Shown here: one piece after another, positions 1 through 6,427 of the stretch | Layout: each line of letters starts with the position of its first letter | Position numbering within the stretch: position 1 is the first letter of the stretch | Assembly (NCBI GenBank): GCA_022360415.1 | Contig: JAKSDB010000392.1 | Span: forward strand, 1-10,997 | Source of the DNA: Chlorobiales bacterium | Lineage (GTDB): Bacteria > Bacteroidota > Chlorobiia > Chlorobiales > Chlorobiaceae | Length of the DNA stretch: 10,997 nt | Reading direction: 5' to 3' | Translations under genes and position numbers: made by a program | The notes under the pieces: generated by a model | What the model saw: only the letters and a program-made list of their open reading frames with translations | Database searches by the model: none | What the model was told of the DNA's origin: nothing

Positions 1-1149
1 AGCCTTCATACAGAAGGAGAAGCCGCCTATGTTCGGCCCGAATACAGTGACAGCTTCAGGCTCAATGCCCTTTTTGTCGGCAGAAATGTACGGTCCGCCG
101 TTCAGGAGGGTCGGGCGGACGCGATTCCTATTTTTTTAAGCGACGTTCCCGCACTGTTTTACAAAAATGTCCTTTCCCTTGATGTTGCATTTGTTCATGT
201 CTCGCCTCCCGACCGTCACGGTTACTGTTCGCTCGGCGTATCTGTCGATGCGGCAAGGGCGGCGGTTCATACCGCCAAAAAGGTTATTGCCCAGGTCAAT
301 CCGAACATGCCGCGAACGCATGGAGAAGGTCTGCTGCACACAAGCCATATTAACGCGATGGTTGAGGTTGATGATCCTCTTCCGGAGGTAAAAAAGCACG
401 TTCTGACAGATATCGAACGAAAAATCGGGGAAAACGTCGCTTCCATTGTCGAAAACGGTGCGACCCTGCAGATGGGTATCGGTGCCATTCCCGACGCGAC
501 ACTCGCCGCGCTTACCCATCACAGGGATCTTGGCATCCATACGGAAATGTTTTCCGACGGCGTGGTCGATCTTGTTGAAAAAGGGGTGATAACAGGGAGA
601 TACAAGTGCACCCACAACGAGATTATTGTAGCCAGTTTTCTTTTAGGGACACGACGACTCTATGATTTCGTCGATGACAACCCGCTTGTGGAAATGTTCG
701 GATCCGACTATGTAAACGACACGAAAGAGATCAGGAAAAATCCCAAGGTTACTGCGATCAACAGCGCCATAGAAATCGATATGACCGGGCAGGTTTGTGC
801 CGACTCGATCGGGCAGCGGTACTTTTCCGGTGTGGGAGGCCAGATGGACTTCATTCGGGGGGCTGCGCTCTCCCCTGACGGAAAGCCCATCATAGCCCTG
901 CCATCGGTCACAAAACGCGGTGAGTCGCGGATTGTTCCAATGCTCAAGCCAGGTGCCGGCGTGGTAACCACAAGAGCCCATGTTCAGTATGTCGTTACGG
1001 AGTACGGGATTGTCAACCTCCATGGCAAAAACATGCGACAGCGTGCAGAAGCGCTTGCGAGCATTGCGCATCCCGATTTTCGCGAGGATATCTGCCGCGC
1101 CGCTCACGACCTTTACGGGGGCTATAGAAAGGTTTGTTCAGAGGAGTAG
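1..1149 (+). CDS. Acetyl-CoA hydrolase / CoA-transferase family protein (5' truncated by window edge)
   Basis: The frame is open from base 1, so the start lies before the window; 382 residues are visible and perhaps 40-60 are missing, judging from the usual length of about 430. The protein belongs to the acetyl-CoA hydrolase/transferase family (4-hydroxybutyrate, acetate or succinate CoA-transferases), which moves CoA between carboxylic acids through a glutamyl-CoA thioester. Visible family blocks in order are GRNVRSAVQEGRAD, GIGAIPDATLAAL, HTEMFSDGVVDL with the likely catalytic Glu encoded at 544-546, GVGGQMDFIRGA, and the C-terminal VTEYGIVNLHGK...HPDFRE. An internal ATG at 307 is not the true start, because family homology continues well upstream of it. 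The substrate cannot be told from sequence; 4-hydroxybutyrate CoA-transferase is the commonest label for such proteins, and acetyl-CoA hydrolase is the alternative. It converges on bchU, and the two share a terminator. Confidence 0.88.
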   Translation, partial: SLHTEGEAAYVRPEYSDSFRLNALFVGRNVRSAVQEGRADAIPIFLSDVPALFYKNVLSLDVAFVHVSPPDRHGYCSLGVSVDAARAAVHTAKKVIAQVNPNMPRTHGEGLLHTSHINAMVEVDDPLPEVKKHVLTDIERKIGENVASIVENGATLQMGIGAIPDATLAALTHHRDLGIHTEMFSDGVVDLVEKGVITGRYKCTHNEIIVASFLLGTRRLYDFVDDNPLVEMFGSDYVNDTKEIRKNPKVTAINSAIEIDMTGQVCADSIGQRYFSGVGGQMDFIRGAALSPDGKPIIALPSVTKRGESRIVPMLKPGAGVVTTRAHVQYVVTEYGIVNLHGKNMRQRAEALASIAHPDFREDICRAAHDLYGGYRKVCSEE

Positions 1150-1166
1150 GGAAAGCAAACAGCAAA

Positions 1167-1205
1167 AAAAGCAGTTTCCCCCGCGGTGTCGGGGAAACTG
1201 CTTTT
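1167..1205. terminator. Bidirectional rho-independent terminator between convergent genes
   Basis: A 15-bp perfect inverted repeat (AAAAGCAGTTTCCCC at 1167-1181, GGGGAAACTGCTTTT at 1191-1205) encloses a 9-nt loop. The A-run on one side and T-run on the other give a U-tail in both directions. It starts 18 bp after the CoA-transferase stop and lies 18 bp beyond the bchU stop, so it should end both transcripts. Confidence 0.9.
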
Positions 1206-1222
1206 AAACCCTCAAGGATTCT

Positions 1223-2242
1223 TTACGCGGGCTTTACCGCCTCGACATAAAGATGATCGTAACGCCGGACCATGCGAACGTCAGTGAACCCTATTTTTTC
1301 AAGGATCGGCTTGTAGTTTGACTGCTCTTTGAAACCGAGCACAGAGAAGGGCATACCGATGCCCATGATGTAGTGACTGAGGTAGTCGTAGTTCGGGTGA
1401 TCCTTTTCATCGACGATCATATCGAGCACAAGCAGTTTACCGCCCGCTTCAAGAGCATTGAAGGCCTTTGTGCACATCATTTCCGTGAGCTGTTCATTTG
1501 CCGAATAGAGAATCCTGCAGAACATGACCGCATCGGCCGCAGGATATTCATCCCTGTAGATGTCGACAGCCGCTCCTCTCAACCTGTCTCCGATCCCTTT
1601 TTCCGTAGCGTTTTCATCGACCAGCCCGATGGCTCCCGGGAGGTTCAGGATAGTGGTGTCGAGCTGAGGGTACTTTTTGCAGAGTGCCGCCGAGATATCA
1701 CCGATACCGCCGCCTACATCGACCAGCTTTTTATTCGAGGAAAGGTCTGCTTCTTCAAGCAGCAGCTTGATGGAAAAGTGGGCGTTACGGCGGTGAATTT
1801 CTTCGAAGTAAAGGTTTTCTTCCTTTGTTTTCGGCGGGTACGACGTTTCGCCTTTGTAGTCGAGTTTGCCGCGTACAGCCTCGGCCATCTGCATATAGAA
1901 GTTCTCCGCGGTATAGGCCATGGCTTCTGCAACCGGAACCATATAGAGGTTCGGATGCTCTTCGGTGGGGACGAACATGCTTTTGGCAAAATCCGTCAAT
2001 GCCCACGTGCCGTTTTCCTGCTGGGTGATGCCGATCTGGCGGAGCGCTTCGAGAAGCATGCCAAGCCGGGGTGGAACAGCACCGATAGCAGCGGAAAGAG
2101 TTTCAACATCCTTAGCGTCGTCAGCGAGCTGAATAAAAAGGTCGAGTTCAAGCGCAGCCTTGAAACAGCCGAATTCCACAACTCCTTTGAAAAGGATTTC
2201 ATTGGCCCGTTGAGTACGCTTCAGCAATTCAGTGTCGTTCAT
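1223..2242 (-). CDS. bchU: Bacteriochlorophyllide d C-20 methyltransferase BchU
   Basis: This 339-residue O-methyltransferase-fold enzyme uses S-adenosylmethionine to methylate the C-20 meso position of bacteriochlorophyllide d, giving the bacteriochlorophyll c (or e) series of chlorosomes. An N-terminal winged-helix dimerisation region (about 1-110) precedes a class I SAM-binding domain with motif I VDVGGGIGD at 174-182. The blocks EENLYFEEIHRRNA, FCRILYSANEQL and YDYLSHYIMGIGMPFSVLGF match what I remember of Chlorobaculum tepidum BchU, including the length and the ending VKPA. Tyr246 and His290 fall at positions I recall as active-site residues of that enzyme. The ATG at 2242 gives the family N-terminus and has no clear Shine-Dalgarno. 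No other pigment gene is adjacent. The gene appears intact, so the strain should make BChl c or e rather than d. Hydroxyneurosporene-type methyltransferases are related, but the match is closer to BchU. Confidence 0.92.
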   Translation of the reverse strand: MNDTELLKRTQRANEILFKGVVEFGCFKAALELDLFIQLADDAKDVETLSAAIGAVPPRLGMLLEALRQIGITQQENGTWALTDFAKSMFVPTEEHPNLYMVPVAEAMAYTAENFYMQMAEAVRGKLDYKGETSYPPKTKEENLYFEEIHRRNAHFSIKLLLEEADLSSNKKLVDVGGGIGDISAALCKKYPQLDTTILNLPGAIGLVDENATEKGIGDRLRGAAVDIYRDEYPAADAVMFCRILYSANEQLTEMMCTKAFNALEAGGKLLVLDMIVDEKDHPNYDYLSHYIMGIGMPFSVLGFKEQSNYKPILEKIGFTDVRMVRRYDHLYVEAVKPA

Positions 2243-2358
2243 GTTCAGGTAAGGCTAAAAAGTTAAAGACCCAAGTTGATATTCAGCGGTGCCCTGTGCC
2301 TCCGGAAGGCTCGAACATGTCGTTCAACTCAGGTTCGGTTAGAGTGGATTCCGATGTT

Positions 2359-2387
2359 TTTACATGGGCGTTAATTTACCCTAAAAA
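2359..2387 (+). promoter_or_regulatory. Candidate promoter of a small plus-strand unit
   Basis: TTTACA (2359-2364) and TAAAAA (2382-2387) are 17 bp apart. The start would fall near 2394, just before a string of hairpins, a strong ribosome binding site and a 37-codon ORF at 2514. The -10 match is modest. The overlap with the candidate bchU promoter on the other strand would make the two compete for polymerase. Confidence 0.27.
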
Positions 2388-2401
2388 GCCTTATTAAACA
2401 A
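2373..2401 (-). promoter_or_regulatory. Candidate bchU promoter
   Basis: On the minus strand TTGTTT (2401-2396) and TAAATT (2378-2373) are separated by exactly 17 bp, a sigma70-like arrangement. Transcription would start near 2366 and leave a leader of about 124 nt before bchU. The assignment rests only on motif match and spacing. It overlaps a plus-strand candidate promoter at 2359-2387. Confidence 0.4.
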
Positions 2402-2513
2402 CTGTACGGGCAGCACACCGTACTGCATACCCGTCCTATGGGGACACCCCGGTTTTTCAGAATAAACACCCTGCAATAAACCGCTAAACGGTCCGGGAAA
2501 GGAGAAAAGAGTT
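2394..2513 (+). promoter_or_regulatory. Possible structured leader RNA with mutually exclusive hairpins
   Basis: Three elements lie in tandem. First, a bulged stem pairs 2406-2413 with 2423-2434. Second, GGGG-ACA-CCCC (2440-2450) is followed by GG and five T, which is terminator-like. Third, CCCGG (2448-2452) can pair with CCGGG (2493-2497), enclosing two small hairpins (2458-2473 and 2480-2492). The second and third share 2448-2450 and cannot form together, as in an attenuator. The stems are short and I recognise no known riboswitch class; no cobalamin, TPP or SAM motif is visible. The rest of the 2243-2601 gap holds only the promoter candidates, a short GCCT/AGGC hairpin and the 3' flank of pgeF. 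Confidence 0.25.
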
Positions 2514-2627
2514 ATGCTGCCGAGCCTCTCAAAACCTGCGGAAAAGCAGGTGCAGGCGGCAAGGGAATCCGATAAAAAACCGGGAACGGCCCTGGTGGCT
2601 GTCAGGGAGTCCGCACCTCGGAGTTGA
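2514..2627 (+). CDS. Possible 37-residue small protein
   Basis: An ATG at 2514 opens a 37-codon frame ending in TGA at 2627. It is preceded by AAAGGAG, and the whole 16-nt stretch before the start (2498-2513) is identical to the stretch at 7824-7839 before atpF. The predicted peptide is polar, rich in Lys, Arg, Ser and Ala, with no membrane segment and no family I recognise. Its last 26 bases overlap the end of pgeF on the opposite strand. A real small protein, a leader peptide and a chance ORF are all possible; the strong ribosome binding site is the main argument for translation. Confidence 0.3.
   Translation: MLPSLSKPAEKQVQAARESDKKPGTALVAVRESAPRS
2531..2551 (-). terminator. Candidate terminator of pgeF
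   Basis: On the minus strand ACCTGC and GCAGGT form a 6-bp stem around a 6-nt loop, followed by a short T-run (2534-2531). It lies about 50 bp past the pgeF stop. The U-tail is short, so termination may be partial, and it overlaps the small plus-strand ORF. Confidence 0.4.
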
Positions 2628-3366
2628 TGCCGATAAGAGCGATCATGCGCCCGGTCTTCCCGTTTTCCTTGCGGTGGGAAAAAAAATCCCTGTTGTTCCC
2701 TGCCGTGCAGAATGGCGACAGCTCGATAGAGCTCCGCGGAATGCCTGCTCCGATCAGTTGATCGAGGTTGGCTGACGCAAGATTCAGCATGATTTTCCCA
2801 TCGGCTGAAATGGAAAGATGTTTTCCGGCGAATCGGTCGGCCACTTCCTTTCCGACCTCATAGGCATTTCCTGAAATACCGGTACCGATCCATGCACGAC
2901 AGGCAGACGGCGAGGTTCCGAATCTTTCCTGCATTTCCCTGAGGGTTATGCCCGCCACATTTGCCGCGGTGCCTTTCCACCCGGCATGCACAGCCCCCGC
3001 AGCTTTATGTTCATAATCGTAAATGAGCAGGGGGAAACAGTCCGCGGTGAGTATACAAAGATAAACACCCGCCCGGTCGGTCACAAAGGCGTCGCATCCT
3101 GCATGATGACCTCCTTTAACGACATGACGAACTTTTGTTCCATGTACCTGGTCGGCGGTGACAAGTGAAGAAGGATCGATCCCCAGGCGGTGACAGAGTA
3201 TCTGCCGGTTCCTCTGAACATGCGCCGGATTGTCGGAAGTATTGTGTCCCAGGTTGAGGGAAGCGAACGGTTCAGGGCTGATCCCGCCGTGGCGCGTGGT
3301 CTGCAGGGCGCAGATTTCCCGAAACGCCGAAAAAATCCCCGGCCGTATATCGTATAAGCAATTCAT
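2602..3366 (-). CDS. pgeF: Laccase-domain protein (peptidoglycan editing factor PgeF / YfiH family)
   Basis: This 254-residue protein has the DUF152 / multicopper-oxidase-like fold of YfiH/PgeF. Older annotations call it polyphenol oxidase. Family work links it to purine nucleoside phosphorylase or adenosine deaminase activity (LACC1 relatives) and, in E. coli, to removing misincorporated amino acids from peptidoglycan precursors. The three family metal ligands are visible: His75 in QVHG, Cys110 in TADC and His127 in VHAGWKG. The N-terminal TRHGGIS and the late FFSHRKENGKTGRM are also typical. The central segment reads WIGTGISGNAYEVG, where many relatives have a Pro/Cys-rich version. The ATG at 3366 has only a weak ribosome binding site. 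It points away from galE, and bchU follows on the same strand after 359 bp with its own candidate promoter. Confidence 0.88.
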   Translation of the reverse strand: MNCLYDIRPGIFSAFREICALQTTRHGGISPEPFASLNLGHNTSDNPAHVQRNRQILCHRLGIDPSSLVTADQVHGTKVRHVVKGGHHAGCDAFVTDRAGVYLCILTADCFPLLIYDYEHKAAGAVHAGWKGTAANVAGITLREMQERFGTSPSACRAWIGTGISGNAYEVGKEVADRFAGKHLSISADGKIMLNLASANLDQLIGAGIPRSSIELSPFCTAGNNRDFFSHRKENGKTGRMIALIGINSEVRTP

Positions 3367-3422
3367 TCATCGGGCCCCGCTCGACATGCTGTTCGAGAAT
3401 ATTCCGCTGCTTGTTGAGGTAT

Positions 3423-3431
3423 TGTTACAAT
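3423..3431 (+). promoter_or_regulatory. Candidate extended -10 promoter for the galE-atp run
   Basis: TGTTACAAT is an extended -10 element (TG, one base, TACAAT). No good -35 is visible. Initiation would fall near 3438, about 78 nt before galE. It lies in the only divergent gap before the long plus-strand run, so a promoter is expected here, but this particular site is tentative. Confidence 0.3.
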
Positions 3432-3515
3432 CGTTCAATTTAGACGAAAGTGTTATCTTTGGCAAAAAGAAACAGAGGCGAACAGCAAGGCGGAAAAACC
3501 AATCGATAAAAACAG

Positions 3516-4496
3516 GTGAAGATACTTGTTATAGGTGGCGCCGGGTATATAGGCAGCCATGTGACCAGAGAGTTTCTGGACCAGGGGTACGCGGTTACGG
3601 TTCTTGATAACCTTTCCTTCGGCACGCGGAGAAATCTTTTTGACGAAGCGGTTTTTGTCCACGGAGATATCAGGCATCCGTTACAGCTTCGTGAAATTAT
3701 GGCCGAAGGTTTTGAGGGTTGCGTGCATCTTGCCGCCCTGAAAGCTGCGGGCGAATCAATGGTGAAGCCCGAAACGTATGCTGAAATGAATCTTGCCGGG
3801 ACGACCAACATACTGAATGCAGCACTCTCGGCAGGAATCCCGAACGTGATTTTTTCATCTTCGGCAGCAATATTCGGTTCCCCCGACTATCTGCCTATCG
3901 ATGAAGAGCATCCGAAACACCCTGAAAACTTTTACGGGTTTACCAAGCTTGAAATCGAGCGCATAATGGAGTGGTATGACAGGTTGAAGGGGCTGAAGTA
4001 TGCCTCGATCCGTTATTTCAACGCTGCGGGTTACGATGTCGAGGGGCGAATTCAGGGCCTTGAAATGCATCCTCAAAACCTTCTGCCTGTCGTTATGGAA
4101 ACAGCAGCAGGTGTACGTGAGGGGATGAAGATTTTCGGGGATGATTACCCGACAAGGGACGGAACCTGCATCCGTGATTATGTTCATGTGAGCGATCTGG
4201 CGGCAGCACATGTCTCGGCATTTGAATACCTTGTCGAAAAGAAAGAAAGCCTGGCGGTAAACCTTGGCAGTGAAACCGGTGTGACCGTACTGGAGATGAT
4301 CCACAGAGCACGTGAAATTACAGGTCGGACCATACCTGCCGACGCCGCCGGCAGAAGGCCGGGCGACCCTGCCGAACTTGTCGCATCGTCAGGGAAAGCG
4401 AGGGAGCTTCTGGAATGGAGGCCCCGTTGGAGTGATCTCGATACGCTGATCGATTCAACATGGCAGGTCTATCGCAAGAATTTCGACTTAACATGA
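3516..4496 (+). CDS. galE: UDP-glucose 4-epimerase
   Basis: This 326-residue extended short-chain dehydrogenase interconverts UDP-glucose and UDP-galactose (or the N-acetylated forms) with bound NAD, feeding envelope polysaccharide synthesis in the cytoplasm. Visible motifs are the Rossmann GGAGYIGSH at 7-15, Asp31 for the NAD ribose, the SSS cluster at 114-116, Tyr140-x3-Lys144 as the catalytic pair, and the GalE-type segment GDDYPTRDGTCIRDYVHVSD at 208-227. The start is GTG at 3516; an in-frame stop at 3507 excludes any upstream start, and the ribosome binding site is weak. The M23 peptidase follows after only 9 bp, which suggests co-transcription. Related epimerases acting on UDP-glucuronate cannot be excluded, but the motifs fit GalE best. 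Confidence 0.93.
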   Translation: MKILVIGGAGYIGSHVTREFLDQGYAVTVLDNLSFGTRRNLFDEAVFVHGDIRHPLQLREIMAEGFEGCVHLAALKAAGESMVKPETYAEMNLAGTTNILNAALSAGIPNVIFSSSAAIFGSPDYLPIDEEHPKHPENFYGFTKLEIERIMEWYDRLKGLKYASIRYFNAAGYDVEGRIQGLEMHPQNLLPVVMETAAGVREGMKIFGDDYPTRDGTCIRDYVHVSDLAAAHVSAFEYLVEKKESLAVNLGSETGVTVLEMIHRAREITGRTIPADAAGRRPGDPAELVASSGKARELLEWRPRWSDLDTLIDSTWQVYRKNFDLT

Positions 4497-4505
4497 GCCT
4501 GTTCC

Positions 4506-5303
4506 ATGGGATATCACCACAAGAAAAAGTCTGTCTACACGCTCAACCTTATTCCTGCGGGTGGCAGGCTAAAGCCTGTGACGCTTTTAAAGGGAAAACC
4601 GGTGGTTTTTGTTCTGGTTCCCTTTCTTTTTATTGCAATTGTCATCTCCCTTACAACAATACTTATCGTGTCCACTCCCTTGCGCAACTTGTTACCCGGC
4701 CAGTCGTTTTCCGGCCATCAGAAACAGCTTGTGGCATTACAGGCGGCAAGGGTGGACAGTCTCGTTCTTGAGATTCAAAACATGCGGGAATTCAGTGAGA
4801 AGATGGAAGGCTTCATGTTCCAGGAAAAAGCGATCGCACAGGAAGGCGAACTTACGGGAGACGTAATAGGGAGAAGTGAGTTCGGTACCGGAATCACGCC
4901 TTTTCGTTCTTCCGATGCTCACGCAAAATCAGGGAGATTTACCGGGAGACTGGTGAAAGGCTCGATATCACAGCGATTCAAACCGGAAAGAAGTCATTAC
5001 GGCATCGATATTGCAACGCCCAGAAACGAGCCGGTCGGGGCTGTTGCGGACGGTACGGTTATATTTGCAGACTGGACAGGTTCGTTCGGATACACTATCA
5101 TTATCGACCATAACGAATACACGACGTTTTACAAGCACTGCAGCAGACTGTTTAAAAAAGGTGGCGAGCAGGTAAGGCTGGGAGAAGTCATTGCCCTTGC
5201 CGGAGATACCGGTCAGGAGTCTTCGGGTATTCACCTTCATTTTGAGGTATGGAAGAACGGTGTTCCGGTCGATCCCGAAAAGTATCTTATTTTTTCAATG
5301 TAA
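4506..5303 (+). CDS. Membrane-anchored M23 (LytM-type) metallopeptidase
   Basis: The 265-residue protein has a basic cytoplasmic N-terminus, one membrane segment (about 31-55), a likely coiled-coil stretch (about 70-115) and a C-terminal M23 peptidase domain (about 145-260) that would face the periplasm. The zinc site is complete: His164-x3-Asp168 in HYGID, His211 in YKHCS, and the His243-x-His245 pair in HLHFEVW. Active M23 enzymes cut peptide cross-links in peptidoglycan. It starts 9 bp after galE and ends 13 bp before a bactofilin gene. Bactofilin-M23 neighbours are known shape-control pairs (CcmA with Csd1 in Helicobacter; BacA with LmdC in some alphaproteobacteria), so a similar role is the natural inference. 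With all metal ligands present, it is likely an active enzyme rather than an EnvC-like activator. Confidence 0.9.
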   Translation: MGYHHKKKSVYTLNLIPAGGRLKPVTLLKGKPVVFVLVPFLFIAIVISLTTILIVSTPLRNLLPGQSFSGHQKQLVALQAARVDSLVLEIQNMREFSEKMEGFMFQEKAIAQEGELTGDVIGRSEFGTGITPFRSSDAHAKSGRFTGRLVKGSISQRFKPERSHYGIDIATPRNEPVGAVADGTVIFADWTGSFGYTIIIDHNEYTTFYKHCSRLFKKGGEQVRLGEVIALAGDTGQESSGIHLHFEVWKNGVPVDPEKYLIFSM

Positions 5304-5316
5304 AAAGGCATCAACA

Positions 5317-5727
5317 ATGTTCAGCAAGAAAGGGAAAAAACGCAAGTCCGGCGCGCCTGGAGGATTGACTCTTCTGATGGAAGGAACTTCCGTTCAGGGA
5401 GAGCTTGTAGCCGAAAGCGACATAAGGGTTGACGGAAACGTTTCCGGTCGAATTACCTGCAACGCAACGCTTATCATAGGCAGCGAGGGTGCTGTTGAAG
5501 GCGAGGTAAGCACTGTAAACATGAGAGTCGCGGGAAAATTCAAGGGAAACGCGGACGTATCGGGCGAGCTCCGACTCGAAGCCACATCGGTTATTGACGG
5601 AGACCTTACTGTCGGTGCGCTTGACGTCGAGGATGGGGCAAAGCTGAACGGAAAGGTATTGATGAAAGAGGGAAGCGAGCCCGTAAAACGGCTGGATGAT
5701 GATGAACTGCAGACACAGCTTGCCTGA
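5317..5727 (+). CDS. Bactofilin (polymer-forming cytoskeletal protein)
   Basis: This 136-residue protein has a short basic N-terminal tail (MFSKKGKKRK) and a bactofilin domain (about 17-118). The domain shows the regular repeats of a right-handed beta helix: glycines and short hydrophobic strands recur as in DIRVDGNVSG, EGAVEGEVS, MRVAGKFKGNADVSG and ALDVEDGAKLNG. Bactofilins polymerise without nucleotide on the inner membrane face and position wall-modifying enzymes. The open frame extends upstream to 5191, but that part overlaps the peptidase gene; the ATG at 5317 lies 13 bp after the peptidase stop and gives the usual N-terminus. atpZ begins 11 bp downstream. The acidic C-terminal tail is not conserved in the family. 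Confidence 0.92.
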   Translation: MFSKKGKKRKSGAPGGLTLLMEGTSVQGELVAESDIRVDGNVSGRITCNATLIIGSEGAVEGEVSTVNMRVAGKFKGNADVSGELRLEATSVIDGDLTVGALDVEDGAKLNGKVLMKEGSEPVKRLDDDELQTQLA

Positions 5728-5738
5728 GCCAAAGGGAT

Positions 5739-5987
5739 ATGATATCTGACGAAAAAGAAAAATTCGCGGATTCTTTCGGGCGTTCTGTCCGAGCCCTGTC
5801 CGATTATCTCGGTATAGGCTTTCAGATTGCCGTCAGTTTTGCTTTTTTTGTTCTCTGCGGCTACTGGGCCGATGAACAATTGGGCACTTCTCCCCTGTTT
5901 CTCCTTGTCGGAGTTGGCGCGGGACTGACGGGAATGGTCCTGCTGCTCATGAAAGTCGTGAAAAACGCAAACAGGAAAAAACGCTGA
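5739..5987 (+). CDS. atpZ: AtpZ/AtpI-type ATP synthase accessory membrane protein
   Basis: This small 82-residue protein has a charged N-terminus, two membrane segments (about 23-43 and 52-74) and a basic tail. The block GYWADEQLGTSPLF matches the pattern after helix 1 in the ATPase_gene1 (AtpZ/AtpQ) family. Such proteins are encoded at the head of many F-type ATP synthase operons and have been proposed to help c-ring assembly or transport divalent cations; the role is not settled. AAAGGG lies just before the ATG. It is 11 bp from bactofilin and about 50 bp from the next gene, so it is probably the first ATP synthase gene within a longer transcript. Confidence 0.82.
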   Translation: MISDEKEKFADSFGRSVRALSDYLGIGFQIAVSFAFFVLCGYWADEQLGTSPLFLLVGVGAGLTGMVLLLMKVVKNANRKKR

Positions 5988-6040
5988 TTTGTCCGATGTG
6001 CGCCGGGTGATTACGTTAAATTCCTACTCATTTGAATCTT

Positions 6041-6427
6041 ATGAAACCATTGTTTGATTTTCTTTTAAAGATATTTATCTTGTCCGTCGTTTTATGGGGA
6101 GTGGTTTTATGGGGGGCAGCGGAGTATGGTATTGACCTCGCCTCTGTATTTGTTGCCTGGATATTGATCGCAATGAACACCCTTACAGGCTATCTGCTTT
6201 TCGAATATGCTTTTGACAAGCCTCAAGCTGAGTACACCAAGGTCATATTTGGCGGTTTAGCCCTGAGGTTGTTGGTGCTCATGGTACTTGTCGCTGTTAT
6301 CATCGTGCAAGACCTTGTCGTGACAGGTGATTTTGTATTGTCATTTTTCGCTTTCTACTGCATCTATGTGATTATCGAAATTCTCGGGTATCAAAAGAAG
6401 AATAAACAGAAAAAGAGAGTTGCATGA
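6041..6427 (+). CDS. atpI: ATP synthase subunit I-like membrane protein (AtpI)
   Basis: From the ATG at 6041 the product has 128 residues and four predicted membrane helices (about 9-28, 34-56, 66-89 and 96-116) with a Lys-rich cytoplasmic tail (YQKKNKQKKRVA). This topology and the place just before atpB fit AtpI, a non-stoichiometric factor thought to aid c-ring assembly. A TTG at 6032 is an alternative start that would add three residues; I prefer the ATG because the ribosome binding site is poor for both. The stop overlaps the atpB start in an ATGA (6424-6427), implying translational coupling. The sequence itself is weakly conserved, so the name rests on topology and context. Confidence 0.75.
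   Translation: MKPLFDFLLKIFILSVVLWGVVLWGAAEYGIDLASVFVAWILIAMNTLTGYLLFEYAFDKPQAEYTKVIFGGLALRLLVLMVLVAVIIVQDLVVTGDFVLSFFAFYCIYVIIEILGYQKKNKQKKRVA

Noticed and set aside
307..309. Start of the CoA-transferase gene at the ATG at 307
   Set aside because: The frame is open to base 1 and family-conserved blocks occur upstream of 307, so the gene enters from outside the window.
1373..2266. A 297-codon open frame on the plus strand across bchU
   Set aside because: It is the antisense shadow of bchU: its product is rich in Phe, Val and Arg with no family motif, and bchU is clearly the coding strand.
2243..2513. Cobalamin or other known riboswitch
   Set aside because: A few GGT/CCGG stretches looked suggestive, but the conserved B12-box and the TPP, SAM and FMN cores are missing.
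5191..5316. Longer bactofilin start at 5191
   Set aside because: This part overlaps the end of the peptidase gene, is not bactofilin-like, and a well-placed ATG at 5317 gives the family N-terminus.
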